From the NCBI GenBank assembly GCA_026120185.1, contig JANUWF010003367.1:682001-746000 (forward strand): a stretch of 64,000 bases of DNA, read 5' to 3'. The DNA comes from Voacanga thouarsii. Its lineage: Eukaryota > Streptophyta > Magnoliopsida > Gentianales > Apocynaceae. This document shows positions 21,617-32,721 of this stretch, piece after piece. The notes beneath the pieces were generated by a model that worked only from the letters and a program-made list of their open reading frames with translations, did no database searches and was not told where the DNA came from. Position 1 is the first letter of the stretch. The number at the start of each line of letters is the position of its first letter. A program made the position numbers and the translations under genes.

Positions 21617-21760
21617 TATACTAATGCATATATATTAATTTATATTAGTATATATATATATATATATATATTAATATAGCATATTTAATTATATATGCAT
21701 ACTTTTTAAGATGTTAATAAACACACACACACACACATATATGTTAATATATACATATTC
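21520..21760. repeat. (TA)n/(TG)n/(CA)n simple repeats
   Basis: Several TA runs (about 21530-21563, 21596-21617, 21650-21672), a short TG run and a CA run at 21721-21737. They lie inside the non-autonomous CACTA element. Confidence 0.85.
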
Positions 21761-21863
21761 ATACAAATTAATATCTATGCATACATATATACATATTTAT
21801 TTATCTTAGTATGTGTGTGTCTATACATATTCATACATATATATGTCAATATACTTTTTAAAT

Positions 21864-22035
21864 ATACATACATACATACATACATACATACATACATACA
21901 TACATACATACATACATACATACATACATACATACATACATACATACATACATACATACATACATACATACATACATACATACATACATACATACATACA
22001 TACATACATACATACATACATACATACATACATAC
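21864..22035. repeat. (CATA)n tetranucleotide microsatellite
   Basis: About 42 uninterrupted CATA units. The unit length of 4 has no stop codon in any frame, so it gives long meaningless open frames on both strands (Tyr-Ile-His-Thr or Val-Cys-Met-Tyr repeats). Length polymorphism is expected. Confidence 0.95.
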
Positions 22036-23411
22036 CATTTATTTATGTTAGTATGTGTGTGTCTATATATATCAATATATACATATATATATATTTACAT
22101 ATTAATATATATACATTTATATACATATATACTTAATAATATATATCTTATTTATATTTTATATATAAATATTTCAACTTAATAATGTCTTTTCGTGCAT
22201 TCTACTATTTCAACACATTATATATATATATATATAATCAAACTTTAAATTTTTTTTAGAATTTTTTAGATTAGCGATAGATTTGCCCTAATTCCTTGCA
22301 AAGCAAATCCGTTGCAATTAGGTGGGTTTTGCAACGGCTTACCAAAGGCCGTTGCTAATTTGCGAGGGTTTGTGACAGTTACTTGGAAAATCTTAAAAAA
22401 TTAAATTTATTATTGAGTCTTCACAAATCCATTGCAATTAGTGAGGGTTTTACGACGGCTTGTAATTTGCGAGGGTTTTGTGACTGTTCATTTAAAAATC
22501 CTAGAAAAATTAAATTTATTATCAAGCTGTCGCAAATTCATCGCAATTTGTGAGGCTTTTGCGATGGTTTTTGCAATTATTTAGTGTTAATTATAATTAT
22601 CAAAGGCCATCGCTAAACCGTCACTAATTTGCGAGGGTTTTGCGATGACTACTTGGAAAATCCTAAAAAATTAAATTTATTATCGAGCTGTCGCAATTAG
22701 CGAGGGTTTTACGATGACTTTTACAAGTCGTCGCTAAACCGTCGTTAATTTGCGAGGGTTTTACCACGGTTCCTTTAAACCCTAGAAAAATTAAATATAT
22801 TATCGAGCTGTCATAAATCCGTTGCAATTTGCGAGGGTTTTGTGATGATTTTTACAATTATTTAGTGTTAATGTATAATTATCAAGGCCGTCGCTAATTT
22901 GCATGGGTTTTGCGATGGTTCTTTTGCAAATCTTAAAAAATTAAATTTATTTTCTAGCCGTCACAATTATGAGGGTTTTGTGACGAATTTTACAATTATT
23001 TAGTGTTAAGTATAATTACCAAAAGCCGTCGCTCAACCATCGCTAATTTGATAGGGTTTTTGTGATGGTTCCTTTGAAAATCCTAAAAAAATTAAATTTA
23101 TTATTGAGCTGTCGTAAACTCGTCCCAATTTGCAAAGGTTTTGTGATAGTTTTTTTCAATTATTTAGTTTTAATGTATAATTACAAAATTCCGTTACTAA
23201 ACCATCGCTAATTTGTGAAGGTTCTATTGAACTGTCGCAAATAGTGAGGGTTTTTCTATAGTCATTGCAAATTCGTTACAATTAGCGAGGTTTTGCCATG
23301 GCTAGTCAAACCTTGTTGCTATTTTCATTGTCGTCACTGTTGTGTTGCGAATTAGCAACGATCATGCAGCCGTCACAAATTTCGTCGCAAATCATAATTT
23401 TTTTTGAAGTG

Positions 23412-23789
23412 ACGATAAGGTAATTTAACTACAAAGCAATCAGCAACCTTGTTTCAGAGTCACTGATTTGTACCTTTTGTGAAAACTAATCCCTTTGTGT
23501 TGTTTTAACAATACAGAGAAGTGCATATAATGCTGAATCTTGCATGGGCAAATATTCTAATTGACAACTAGAATGCTATTTATTTTGAACGGTGCTTTAA
23601 ATAGATCTTTTATTGCTCCAAAGAAATATTGGTTTCATATATAGGTGAATCTCGATCAGAATCAATCTATAGGTTGGTAGATGACTCCGAGCAACTTTGG
23701 AGCCTTCATGCAGAGTTTGAAATAGTGGAGCATGCTGAACAACTGAAGTGGTAGAATTAGGGTAATCAGAAGCGAAATCAGGTAAAAGT
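23412..23789. other. No gene recognised
   Basis: About 380 bp between the CACTA end and the LINE ORF1 fragment. I see no ORF, repeat or RNA structure. Confidence 0.4.
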
Positions 23790-24680
23790 TGTTACCTGCC
23801 AGGGTTCTTTTCCTGGATAGCTTCGTCTAATTCTTTATCTAAATTTCTTGGAGTAATCTGTCTTGAATTCTGGTCAAAATTAGGAACTTGTTGAACATTG
23901 GCAGCATTTGGAAATTGAGAAACAGTTTCAATATTAAAGTTCAGTCCACTAGGGTTTTCCTTTGTAACATGGTTCCCTTGTGTTTCCTCATCAATAGCTT
24001 TTCCATCAGTAGGCTTAAGTGAAATCTGAGTGTGATCCGACGTCTTAGAAGGTGAAACAATGGCATCTGCAAAGTTGCCCAAAGCTGGATTCTTTGGCGT
24101 CCATCTCTAGGTGGATTAGGATTGGCATTGGCTGCTCGTCACAAGGAAATTGTTTTAGAGTGGGATTCCTTATCAAAAGGCTTGCAAGACTTCTGACCTA
24201 AATGATTGCATCTTATACAATACTCTGGGAAATGATCATAAGATATAGCTTGGAAATGGCCATTGTCTCTAGAACCCAACCAGATTTGCTTCGGAAGGGG
24301 CTGAAGGAGATCTATCTCTACGCATACTTTTGCCACACTAGAGTGTGACAAATTTGCTGTAGCTTTATTTATTTTAAGAGGAGTTCAACTGTAGTAGCAA
24401 TTGAAGTAAAACAGCCTTAGAAAAATAAATGTAACGGTAAACTTTCAAGAGAAATCCACATGGAATAATAGAAGGATCCGATATAGGCCTAAAGTCTAGA
24501 GTCCATTTAATAATTTGCACTGAAAATCCAACCAAATTAAATCCATAGACTCTTGAGCCAAAGCTGTATACAATCTTCCTCCTTAACTGGACGTATTAGA
24601 ATATGTTTGTAATCAATGAGACCAACAAAAACTTCTCCCCTAAGACTGATTGTGAGAAATTCTTTTTGAATTATTTCAAG
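23790..24680 (-). pseudogene. LINE ORF1 fragment (DUF4283 and zf-CCHC_4 type)
   Basis: Read on the minus strand, the piece covering about 24351-24139 contains SVAKVCVEIDLLQPLP, KQIWLG and the zinc-knuckle core YCIRCNHLGQKSC, the hallmark of plant L1-type ORF1 proteins. Upstream, to about 24680, pieces in other frames resemble the DUF4283 domain (KWTLDFRPIS). A further open piece (24082-23792) is hydrophilic and would be the variable tail. Several frameshifts and stops separate the parts. This is a dead fragment; no ORF2 follows directly. Confidence 0.65.
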
Positions 24681-24741
24681 AGTGAGACATCCATTGGGGA
24701 ATTTCCCAATGAGAGAAAGGCGAAAAGGTGCTTAAAGAATA

Positions 24742-25030
24742 TGTTGAACACAAGATTATATGTATGAACTCTTCTTTATTATTTCTCAAGAAGAACACAT
24801 ACTTCAGTTGAGTAAAACAACCTTTAAATAAACTTACAGAACAGGACTCTAGACTAAATCTGATCACTAAAAAAATAGGAAAGCTGAAAAATAGCAATAG
24901 AACCAACTAATAGATAAATAGACTAAAAAATAGCATCTAATTACTCTCGACTCAGTAAAAAGAAAATATCTAAACAATAACTAAGAACTAGTCAAATATG
25001 ATCTCCAACTGCTGGTGTTGCACTTTAACA
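24742..25030 (-). repeat. 3' LTR of a truncated Copia element
   Basis: On the minus strand the LTR begins TGTTAAAGTGCAACACCAGC right after the polypurine tract GAGGGGGAG and ends CTTGTGTTCAACA, giving a 289-bp TG..CA unit. It contains a poly(A)-signal-like AATAAA. The matching 5' LTR was not found. Confidence 0.75.
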
Positions 25031-26030
25031 CTCCCCCTCAACACCAACTTCTGCTGCTCTTCTCATCACATTAAGCTGACGACAAAAATTCTCAATTTTA
25101 TTACCACGCAAGCCTTTTGTGAATAAATTAGTAGCTTGATCTTCTGTCTTAACTTGTTCCAACTTAATTTCTTCCTACAGGACTTTTTCCTTGATATAAT
25201 GATATCGAACTACCACGTGTTTAGTTCTAGCATGATCAATTGGATTTTCTGCCAAACATACTGCTGCATTATTGTCGCAACATATTGGAACTGCATAATC
25301 TGTTGATTGACATAAATCCTTCAACAATTGAACAAGCTAAGTGCTTTCTTGAGCTGCCATTGTTGCTTCTCGGTATTTAGCTTCAGCTGTGGACAATGAC
25401 ACCGTTTGTTGCCTCTTACTACTCCAAGAAATTGCTCCTGATCCAAGCATAAAAACATACCCTGTGGTTGAACGAAAAATGTCACGACAACCTGCATAAT
25501 CAGCATCACAATAGCCAATTAACCTGCAAGCTTCACCCTTTTTATACAAGACCACATAATCAAGTGTAAGCTTCACATATCTCAAAATTCGTCACATTGC
25601 TTCCAAATGTTGTTTCTTTGGGCTTTGCATGTATCGACTTACCATACCAACTGCATACGAAATATCTACTCTGGTTAAAGTTAGGTAAATCAGACTCCCT
25701 AACAATTGCTAGTACATTGTTGTATCCTCCAAATCCTTCCCTTCACGAGCACACAATTTTGCATTTGGCTCCATTGGAGTTGAAATTGGCTTGCAGGCAA
25801 GCATTCCAAACTTTTTCAGCAAATCTTTGGAATACTTTTGTTGGTGAAGAAAGATTCCTTCTTCAATACGATCAATTTGAAGACCAAGAAAATGCTTGAG
25901 TTGTCCAAGTTCTTTCATCTGAAAACGAATTGATAAATTCTCTTTTGTTTGGAGAATTTCTTGTTCATGGTCTTCTGTTATGATTAGATCATCCATATGA
26001 AGGCTTAAAATGGCAAAAATCATCAAAACG
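25031..26030 (-). pseudogene. Truncated Copia pol: end of RT and RNase H
   Basis: Minus-strand pieces 26026-25709 and 25585-25337 encode the end of a Copia RT ([45 protein letters not shown]) and the RNase H region ([44 protein letters not shown]). More RNase H sequence follows to about 25060 with stops. The catalytic RT Asp pair is reduced to MDD in an LHMDD context. The upstream gag, protease, integrase and RT fingers are missing, so the element was truncated near 26030 before or during insertion. Confidence 0.8.
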
Positions 26031-26399
26031 AAAGCATGTTATGAAAAAAAAATTTACCTCTTTGATTGAATGACCCTCTTTTTACTGGTGTAAATGTCCG
26101 TGTGAGGATATTTGAGGCTTGTGGATCACGTCCTTGCAAATGTCTACTGCGTCTCATTCACACGGAGCTTTTAATCTTCTGAAATGGTACATGTAGCACA
26201 GCTAGTGAAAGCTTAAAGATTGGGTTTTGATAAGCTTTGGTTAAAGCTTCAGCCAAGTTTTCTCTCTTTCCTTTCCTAGGGAATGAACACCCAAGAGCTA
26301 GATGGAAATAAACAACCAAGAGATCTCTTTGAAAATGAACAACTAAAAACCTTCTACGGGAAATGAACAACCAAGTGCTATTTAAATTCCTTTGCTTAT

Positions 26400-26670
26400 C
26401 TTTGATTTTAAAATCAAAAGCTCCACTAATGCATGACAAATGGAAAGATCTTTGATTTAAAAATCAAAAGCTCCACTAGTGCATAACAAAAGGAAAGCTC
26501 ATTTGGTTTAAAATTCAAAAGCTTCACTAGTGCATAAAAAAAGGAAATCTCTTTTGGTTTAAAAATCAAAAGCTTCACTAGTGCACAAGAAAAAGAAATA
26601 ACACTATCTTTCCTTTGCTTTTCTTTGATTTAGAATCAAAAGCTCCCTTAGTGCAAATCAAAAGGAAAGA
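26400..26670. repeat. Minisatellite, five ~50-bp units
   Basis: Units start near 26400, 26450, 26501, 26553 and 26622. Each has TTTGATTTAAAAATCAAAAG (a self-complementary core), CTCCACTAGTGCAT and AAAAGGAAA. The last unit is separated by about 17 extra bases. The palindromic core would form a hairpin in each unit. Confidence 0.85.
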
Positions 26671-27684
26671 GCACTACAATTCATTTTCATTCATTTGAAT
26701 CATTACCCAAGAAAGAATCCATTCGCGTGCAATTAGACCAGAAAAATTATTTATTCTTGGGTTTGAATACCCATAAATAATAAGTCATCTTAGTAGCTAA
26801 AGGTTTGTCATGTAGCTTATCAAACGAAGGATATAGGAGAATCAAAAGTCAAAGAAAAACTGAGAGTTAGCAAGAAAAGGATAAACAAATTAAATCAATA
26901 ATTTCCAACTTTTCTTGCTCTCCTATTCCAAAAATCAAATAAACCATAACCTTATATAGCAATTACAACTCCACTCAAGCAAATCCTACATTTTTTCTAT
27001 TTTTCTTTCAACCCTTCTTTTCATCAACTCTTTTCTATTCCTTTCACAAAATCACTCAAATTTCCAGCAATGGTGTAAAAGATTATGAACTTAACTTTTA
27101 CAGTTCAATCACCATCCTTTTTGTGATCTTTTCTTTTCTTCTTCTTTCTTCAATGTGTCTTTTCTCTCACTGCTGTTGTGTTTTTTTTCACTTCTCTTCT
27201 TTCATTCTTTCTAGCAGCTTTTTGCTTTATTCCCTCATTTACTTCTACTCTTCTTTTTTTTCTTTTCTTGTTTTCACTCTCTTTTTTCTCTTTCTTCTAT
27301 TCCTTTTTCTTTTCAGCTCAACTTGTTATTAATCCATGACTGAAAGTAACAAGTCATAATCTTTTTCCCCAACATTCTTCCTCAACATTTTCTTACATAT
27401 ACTTTCATCCATCAAGAGCATAAAGATTTGGAAAATCATTCAAACTCTCAGCACCAAGCAATGAACAAAATATTGTGAAGGGTTTTAATGAAAGAAATCA
27501 ACAATTTAGGCTTAAAATAGGCATTAGGGATAATATAACAATAGGTAGGCTTGAAAAGCTCAAACTATCTAAAGAAAGCCTATTACTGTCATCCCCCCCC
27601 CTTTTTTATCGCAATGTAAAAAGATTTATATTGATCAAAAAGAATTTACATGAATGTTTACTAGTTTATAGTCAAGATGACTAT

Positions 27685-28135
27685 TAACTAGCCAAGCTGA
27701 ATACCATTCTGCAAACTAGTCAGAACCTTAGGGTACAATGTAAAAATAACAGTGTACACATGTGTTTTTATCTTTTTTGAAATATCCAGAGGTTGACACA
27801 CGGTACCCTCAAATAACGCCTTGTTACGTGTAGTCCAGATGTAATAGAACGTGGCAGCCATAGCAGTAGCCTTAGCCTTTGCAATCCATAATGAGCCGCG
27901 GTTTGCATGCTTGTACCACCTAAGACAAGAGCCCACTGTATTCATTGCTTGTGGCAAGCCCAGCCACAGTCTAATTTCTGTCCAGATAGATGCAGATACT
28001 GGGCACTTGAAAAATAAATGGTTAGTCGTCTCCATATGTGCTTTACACAGTGGACAAGACAAATCATCCAAGCGGAATACAAGTGTATCCTTGGTCTTCA
28101 AACGCCCTCTAGCACTGTCATTCCTAACTTAAATC
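27685..28135 (-). pseudogene. LINE ORF2 C-terminal fragment (zf-RVT)
   Basis: The minus-strand product contains the zinc-binding RT tail typical of plant non-LTR retrotransposons: RLDDLSCPLCKAHMETTNHL, FFKCPVSASIW, and AATFYYIWTTRNKALFEG. The upstream RNDSARGRLKTKDT also fits this family. Only about 150 residues are present and the RT core is absent, as expected for a 5'-truncated LINE. It ends with ISKKIKTHVYTVI-type sequence and a stop near 27688. Confidence 0.8.
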
Positions 28136-28460
28136 ATGACTGTCTTTCTTATTTTGGCTCGAGAGGTATTCAAGTAAGTTCTAGAATGCTCCCAAAATTT
28201 TAGTAGAAACATAGGTTTAAGAACAATACAAAGTATTAGATCAAGAACTACTTTGTCCAAGTGAGTGCAAAAAGTCATGCATAAGCCATAAATGATCTAG
28301 AATACATGCTCTATAATCTATCCTAAAGACATGCATAAAAAACTACAGCTTGAAATCTCTAGAAAATTAGAAAATTTTGAAAATTTTGAAAAATTTTGCA
28401 CAAAAAATTTGCACAAAAATTTGCTCCCAAGAAGGTTAAAGTATATGTATAGAAGACTTG

Positions 28461-30308
28461 TGTCACACCGCGGACCCGAGAGATGACATGGCAGTATCCC
28501 GAAATGGAATACCGAACTTGGAATCAGAACAGACATTACCAAAAATAGACTCAACTATCATAACTGAAATTGCCAAAACTCATAATTATTCTGTTACAAT
28601 GCAAAAACGATCTAACTAATCCTTTGGAATAACTCCAGACGTACTAAAACTCCAATGTTATAAAGTAGACCATAAATGAGAATGTTACATGAACTCGTCA
28701 AATTAGTCACTCTAGGTCCTCCTTGAACCACCCGTCTAATTCCTCCTCGTTCAACTGAGAACCTGAAATGATAAGTAAGGTATGAGCTCACTAGCTCAGT
28801 AAGAATCATGACTTAACCAAGATTGAGCAAGTTATATAGATATAGTTTCGCAAATCATTGAACTTTAAAACGGTGGTAGCAGTGGACTTAGTTAAGGTAA
28901 CACATGGTTGTGGTTCAGGCTCAAATATTTCTTCCTTATAGCACACCCTAAGGAATAGTACAACAAACAAAGGTAACTTTGATCAAACTGAAGAGATTCA
29001 GAATTACGAAGTCAACCGGCGCCCGTTAGGAAGAGTAAACATCGCCTATTGGAACAAAACGGAAGGGGTCTGATTCTGAGATGAACCGGCGCCTATTTAG
29101 GTATGTCAACCGGCGCCTGTTTAGCTGAAGAACCAGCGCCGGTTCTTCACGGGAAAATTTTCGGAATGCGTCTGTTTCAATCGGCGCCTGTTGGATTGAA
29201 TAACAGGTGCTTGTTCAAACTAAATCTGCCTAAAAAAAAAAAAAATTAGAGCACAATACACGAAAAGCAGAGACCAAAGAAAGGACATAAAACCAGAACA
29301 AATAAGAGGCCAAAATGCACAAAGAAACAGAACAAGGCTCAACATTCACAACCACTCCAATAATGAACAACACAACCATTACCCTACCATTTTTCCATAA
29401 CAGTTCACTATACCATTTCCAACTTTTCAAATCATGTGAACAGACCTAGAATTCATGACATATGTTTGGGGAGAAGTTTTGGCTAACTGATATCCGTCTC
29501 CTAACTATTTTATCCCGTTAGGAGGAGGGCCAGTCACAGAATTGGGCAAGGTATTGTATCCCCTAAGCCTAGGGCCAGTACACAGAACATAAGGGATCAT
29601 CCCTACAAAGACCAAGCCCCAAACAAATGACAGAATAGAACAGAATTTTAGCAACCAAAATTCAGTACAGAACAAGAACAGTAAAGTACATATCATATAG
29701 TCTTACTTGAGCATAAACAACTCAACATCATAACAAATTATTCCCATGCTCAATCCAATTGAATACCAACATAATTTTCAGATTAAAAAAAAAAAAATAG
29801 ACGATCATAAAGCCAAACCATCAGTTGAAAATCAACATAGTTAAGTCAGAATCTTTACCCGGAATCCTACTCACAGATCACGCTTATCACCACCAACCTC
29901 TTCCACACCTATAATCCCAATCAATCGCTATCAGAACATCATTCACCCAATTTCCCCCTAAATCAGAATAGTAAAATCAAGAACCCTAGACATCAATTAA
30001 ACCTCAATAAAAGCTTAAGGGGAACGCGAATTACCTGAATTCGAAGACTCGAGCTCTTCCCCTTCATTTGTCTCCTCCTCTTGGCCTTTCTCCTCTCTTT
30101 GAAATGTCTCTGACAGTTGAACAACGATGTGAATATTAGAACCACATTCTGACAGAACGTTTAATCAGTCAGAGAGTTACAAAATTGTTATCAAGTCCTC
30201 CTAATATTCCCCTTATTAATTAAGTTCCTAACTATAAGGGCTAAGCCTATGGCTAATTAACATACAGAAACGAAAGGCCCAGTAGAGTCTCTGGACCATG
30301 GGCTCACA
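28461..30308 (-). repeat. 3' LTR of the Gypsy element
   Basis: About 1,848 bp, matching 55580-57488 throughout. It is about 61 bp shorter than the 5' LTR. The main difference is the loss of two units of the GGCGCC-motif array, consistent with slippage or recombination between those repeats. No gene is present; minus-strand open frames (for example 29230-29430) are short and unsupported. Confidence 0.92.
29011..29215 (-). repeat. AACCGGCGCCTGTT motif array in the 3' LTR
   Basis: Six or seven degenerate copies of AACCGGCGCCTGTT, at about 29014, 29041, 29084, 29108, 29131, 29179 and 29202. One of them (29131) reads in the opposite sense as AACCAGCGCCGGTT. The core GGCGCC is palindromic. The corresponding array in the 5' LTR (56125-56402) has more units. 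Confidence 0.8.
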
Positions 30309-30343
30309 TTCCACCCCCTTACAAAAAGTTTCGTCCTCGAAAC

Positions 30344-32721
30344 TTACGCACCTGAATCATCAAACAAGGAAGGATATTTCCGTCGTGCATCCTCTTCCAG
30401 CTCCCAAATGGCCTTCCGCTCCGTGTGATTTAACCATTGCACCTTCACATATAGTATAGTTCTTCGTCTCAAGACTTGCATCTTCCTGTCCACGATCCTT
30501 ATTGGTACCTCCTCGTAAGTCAGATCCTCACGGACTTGCAAAGGTGATGCTTCCAACACATGACTCGGATCGGCAACATACTTCCTTAACTGGGACACAT
30601 GAAACACATTGTGTAGCCTAGATAGTGCCGGTGGCAAAGCTAACCGGTATGCTAGATCTCCAACCCTTTCCAGAATCTCAAACGGTCCCACATACCTCGG
30701 ACTTAACTTCCCACTTTTGCCAAACCGTATGACTCCTTTGGTTGGTGAAACCTTCAGATATACTTTGTCTCCATATTCGAATTCTAAAGGTCTCCATTTA
30801 CTATCGGCCTAACTCTTTTGTCGATCTTGAGTTGCCTTCAACCTTTCACGAACAACTTGTACTTTCTCTGAGGCTATTGCACCAACTTGGGTCCAGTTAT
30901 CCTTCTTTCTCCCACATCATCCCAACAAACCGGGGATCTACATCTCCTTCCATACAATGCCTCATAAGGGGCCATACCAATACTAGACTGAAAGCTGTTG
31001 TTGTAGGAGAACTCTACCTAAGTTAAGCTATCCAACCAATTCCCTTTAAAGTCCAGAACACAAGCGCGCAACATGTCCTCCAAGGTCTGAATTGTCCTTT
31101 CAGATTAACCATCAATTTGAGGGTGAAAAGTAGTGCTCAAGGTGACAGTGGTCCTCATGGCCTCCTGGAAACTCTTCCAGAATCGTGACACAAATCGAGT
31201 ATCCCTATCCGATACTATACTTATTGGCACCCCATGCAACCAAACAATTGCATCCATATATAGCTGTACCAACTCCTCCATCGAAGCTATCAACTTCATA
31301 GGCAAGAAGTGAGCTGACTTGGTCAACCGATCCACCACAACCTATACTGTGTCCTTTCCAGTCTTTGATTTCGGTAAACCCGTAACAAAATCCATGGTGA
31401 TGTGCTCCCACTTCCAAATAAGAATCTCCAGTGGCTTCAACAATCCTGCAGGTCTTTGATGTTTAACCTTAACTTGCTGACATACTAGACACTTGGATAC
31501 AAAATCTGCTATGCCCCGATTCATTCCACTCCACTAAAAATTTCCCTTGAGATCCCGGTACATCTTAGTCCCTTCAGGATGAATCGAGAGTTTTGTATTA
31601 TGAGCCTCCCTAAGCACCTCTATCCTCAACACCTCATCACTTGGGACACATAATCTACCCCGGAACCGCAAGCTGCCATCTTCGTGAACCTGAAACTCCG
31701 GCTGTGCTCTGCTGAGCGCTGCTGCCCTTTTCTTCTCTAATTCACCATCCTTGGGTTGTGCCTCCTTAATCCATGCCACCAATGATGATTGAGCTATTAA
31801 AGCTGCCAGATAACTCGAAGCAGGTTGCACAACCTCCAGTTCTAACTTCTCAATCTTAGAAATCAACTAATCCTGTTCAGTGATACAAGCTGCCAATGTT
31901 CCCGCTCATTTCCTACTGAGAGCATCCGCAACTCGGTTTGCCTTTCCCGGGTGATAACTTATCTTCAGGTCGTAGTCCTTAATCAGTTCAAGCTATTGTC
32001 TTGCCTTATATTTAACTCATTCTGAGTGAACAGGTACTTCAAACTTTGATGATCAATGAAGACTTCACACATTTCCCCATATAGATAGTGCCTCCAGATC
32101 TTTAGCATGAACACCACTGCAGCTAGCTCCAAGTCGTGAGTCGGGTAATTCTGCTTATATGGCTTCAACTGTCTAGATGCATAAGCTATAACTTTTCCAT
32201 TCTACATCAACACGTAACCAAGTCCATTCTTCGAAGCATCACTGAAAATGATGAATCCTCCAGTCTCCGAAGGTAGTGCCAAAACTGGAGCTGAAGTCAA
32301 CAATCTCTTCAACTCGAGAAAGCTCTTCTCACATGCATCACTCCACTTGAATTGGGTTCTCTTTTGGGTAAGTTGGGTTAGTGGAGTAGCTATCTTAGAG
32401 AAATCCTCCACGAACTTCCGGTAATAACCTGCCAATCCCAAAAAGCTCCTAACCTCAGAAGCAGTAGTTGGTCTAGGCCAATCCACAATCGCCTCAACTT
32501 TCTTAGGATCCACAGCAACACCTTCCTCCGAGATGACATGACTCAGAAATGCTACACTCCTCAACCAGAACTGCCATTTACTGAACTTCGCATAAAGTTG
32601 CTGCTCGCGAAGCCTTTGCAACACAATCTTGAGATGCTCTCGATGAGCTTCTTCTGATGGAGAGTATACTAGGATATCGTCAATGAACATGACTACAAAC
32701 TTGTCCAACTCATCTTTAAAG
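30344..32721 (-). pseudogene. Gypsy pol, C-terminal half: RT end, RNase H, integrase, chromodomain
   Basis: Minus-strand pieces in order. 32708-32202: the RT palm [13 protein letters not shown], then [19 protein letters not shown] and the start of RNase H. 32168-31983: RNase H with [20 protein letters not shown]. 31866-31534: integrase zinc region with H..H. 31524-31105: KCLVCQQVK, MDFVTGLP, and the core with SDRDTRFVSRFWKSF. 30691-30344: the end of integrase plus a chromodomain (YEEVPIRIVDRKMQVLRRR, VKVQWL, WELEEDARRKYP). At least six breaks separate them. The RT is cut off at its upstream side by Copia2 at 32722. Chromodomains of this type target integration to chromatin; the layout fits a Tekay/Del-like chromovirus. 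Confidence 0.9.

Larger units (their letters stand above)
20798..23411 (+). mobile_element. Non-autonomous CACTA element
   Basis: The left terminus CACTACAGGAAAATTCG at 20798 and the right terminus (TTTTTTTGAAGTG, ending 23411) are a CACTA-type inverted pair, the right one mutated. The flanking 3 bp are ATG and ACG, one mismatch from a target duplication. Right-hand subterminal repeats (22260-23400) are dense copies of GCGAGGGTTTTGCGACGG-type motifs and their complements, like those of CACTA2. No transposase ORF is present. The middle is simple sequence, (TA)n and (CATA)n, plus a tRNA-like segment. It would depend on an autonomous relative for movement. Confidence 0.75.
26031..28460 (-). mobile_element. 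Left internal remnant of a non-coding LTR element (LARD-like)
   Basis: This sequence has no conserved ORF but contains pyrimidine-rich stretches (27110-27320), a minisatellite (26400-26670) and a LINE fragment (27685-28135). It abuts the Gypsy 5-bp duplication ACTTG at 28456-28460. The other copy of ACTTG, at 57489, is followed by the internal region and 5' LTR of a tRNA-Asp-primed element. The two sides were therefore one sequence before the Gypsy insertion. Assigning this whole left part to that element is inference. A left-hand LTR was not found. Confidence 0.4.

Noticed and set aside
21775..22136. Long open frames of Tyr-Ile-His-Thr and Val-Cys-Met-Tyr repeats on both strands
   Set aside because: They are translations of the (CATA)n microsatellite, which lacks stop codons in every frame.
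27123..27332. Phe/Leu/Ser-rich 69-codon frame resembling a membrane protein
   Set aside because: It comes from a polypyrimidine stretch; no homology or gene context.
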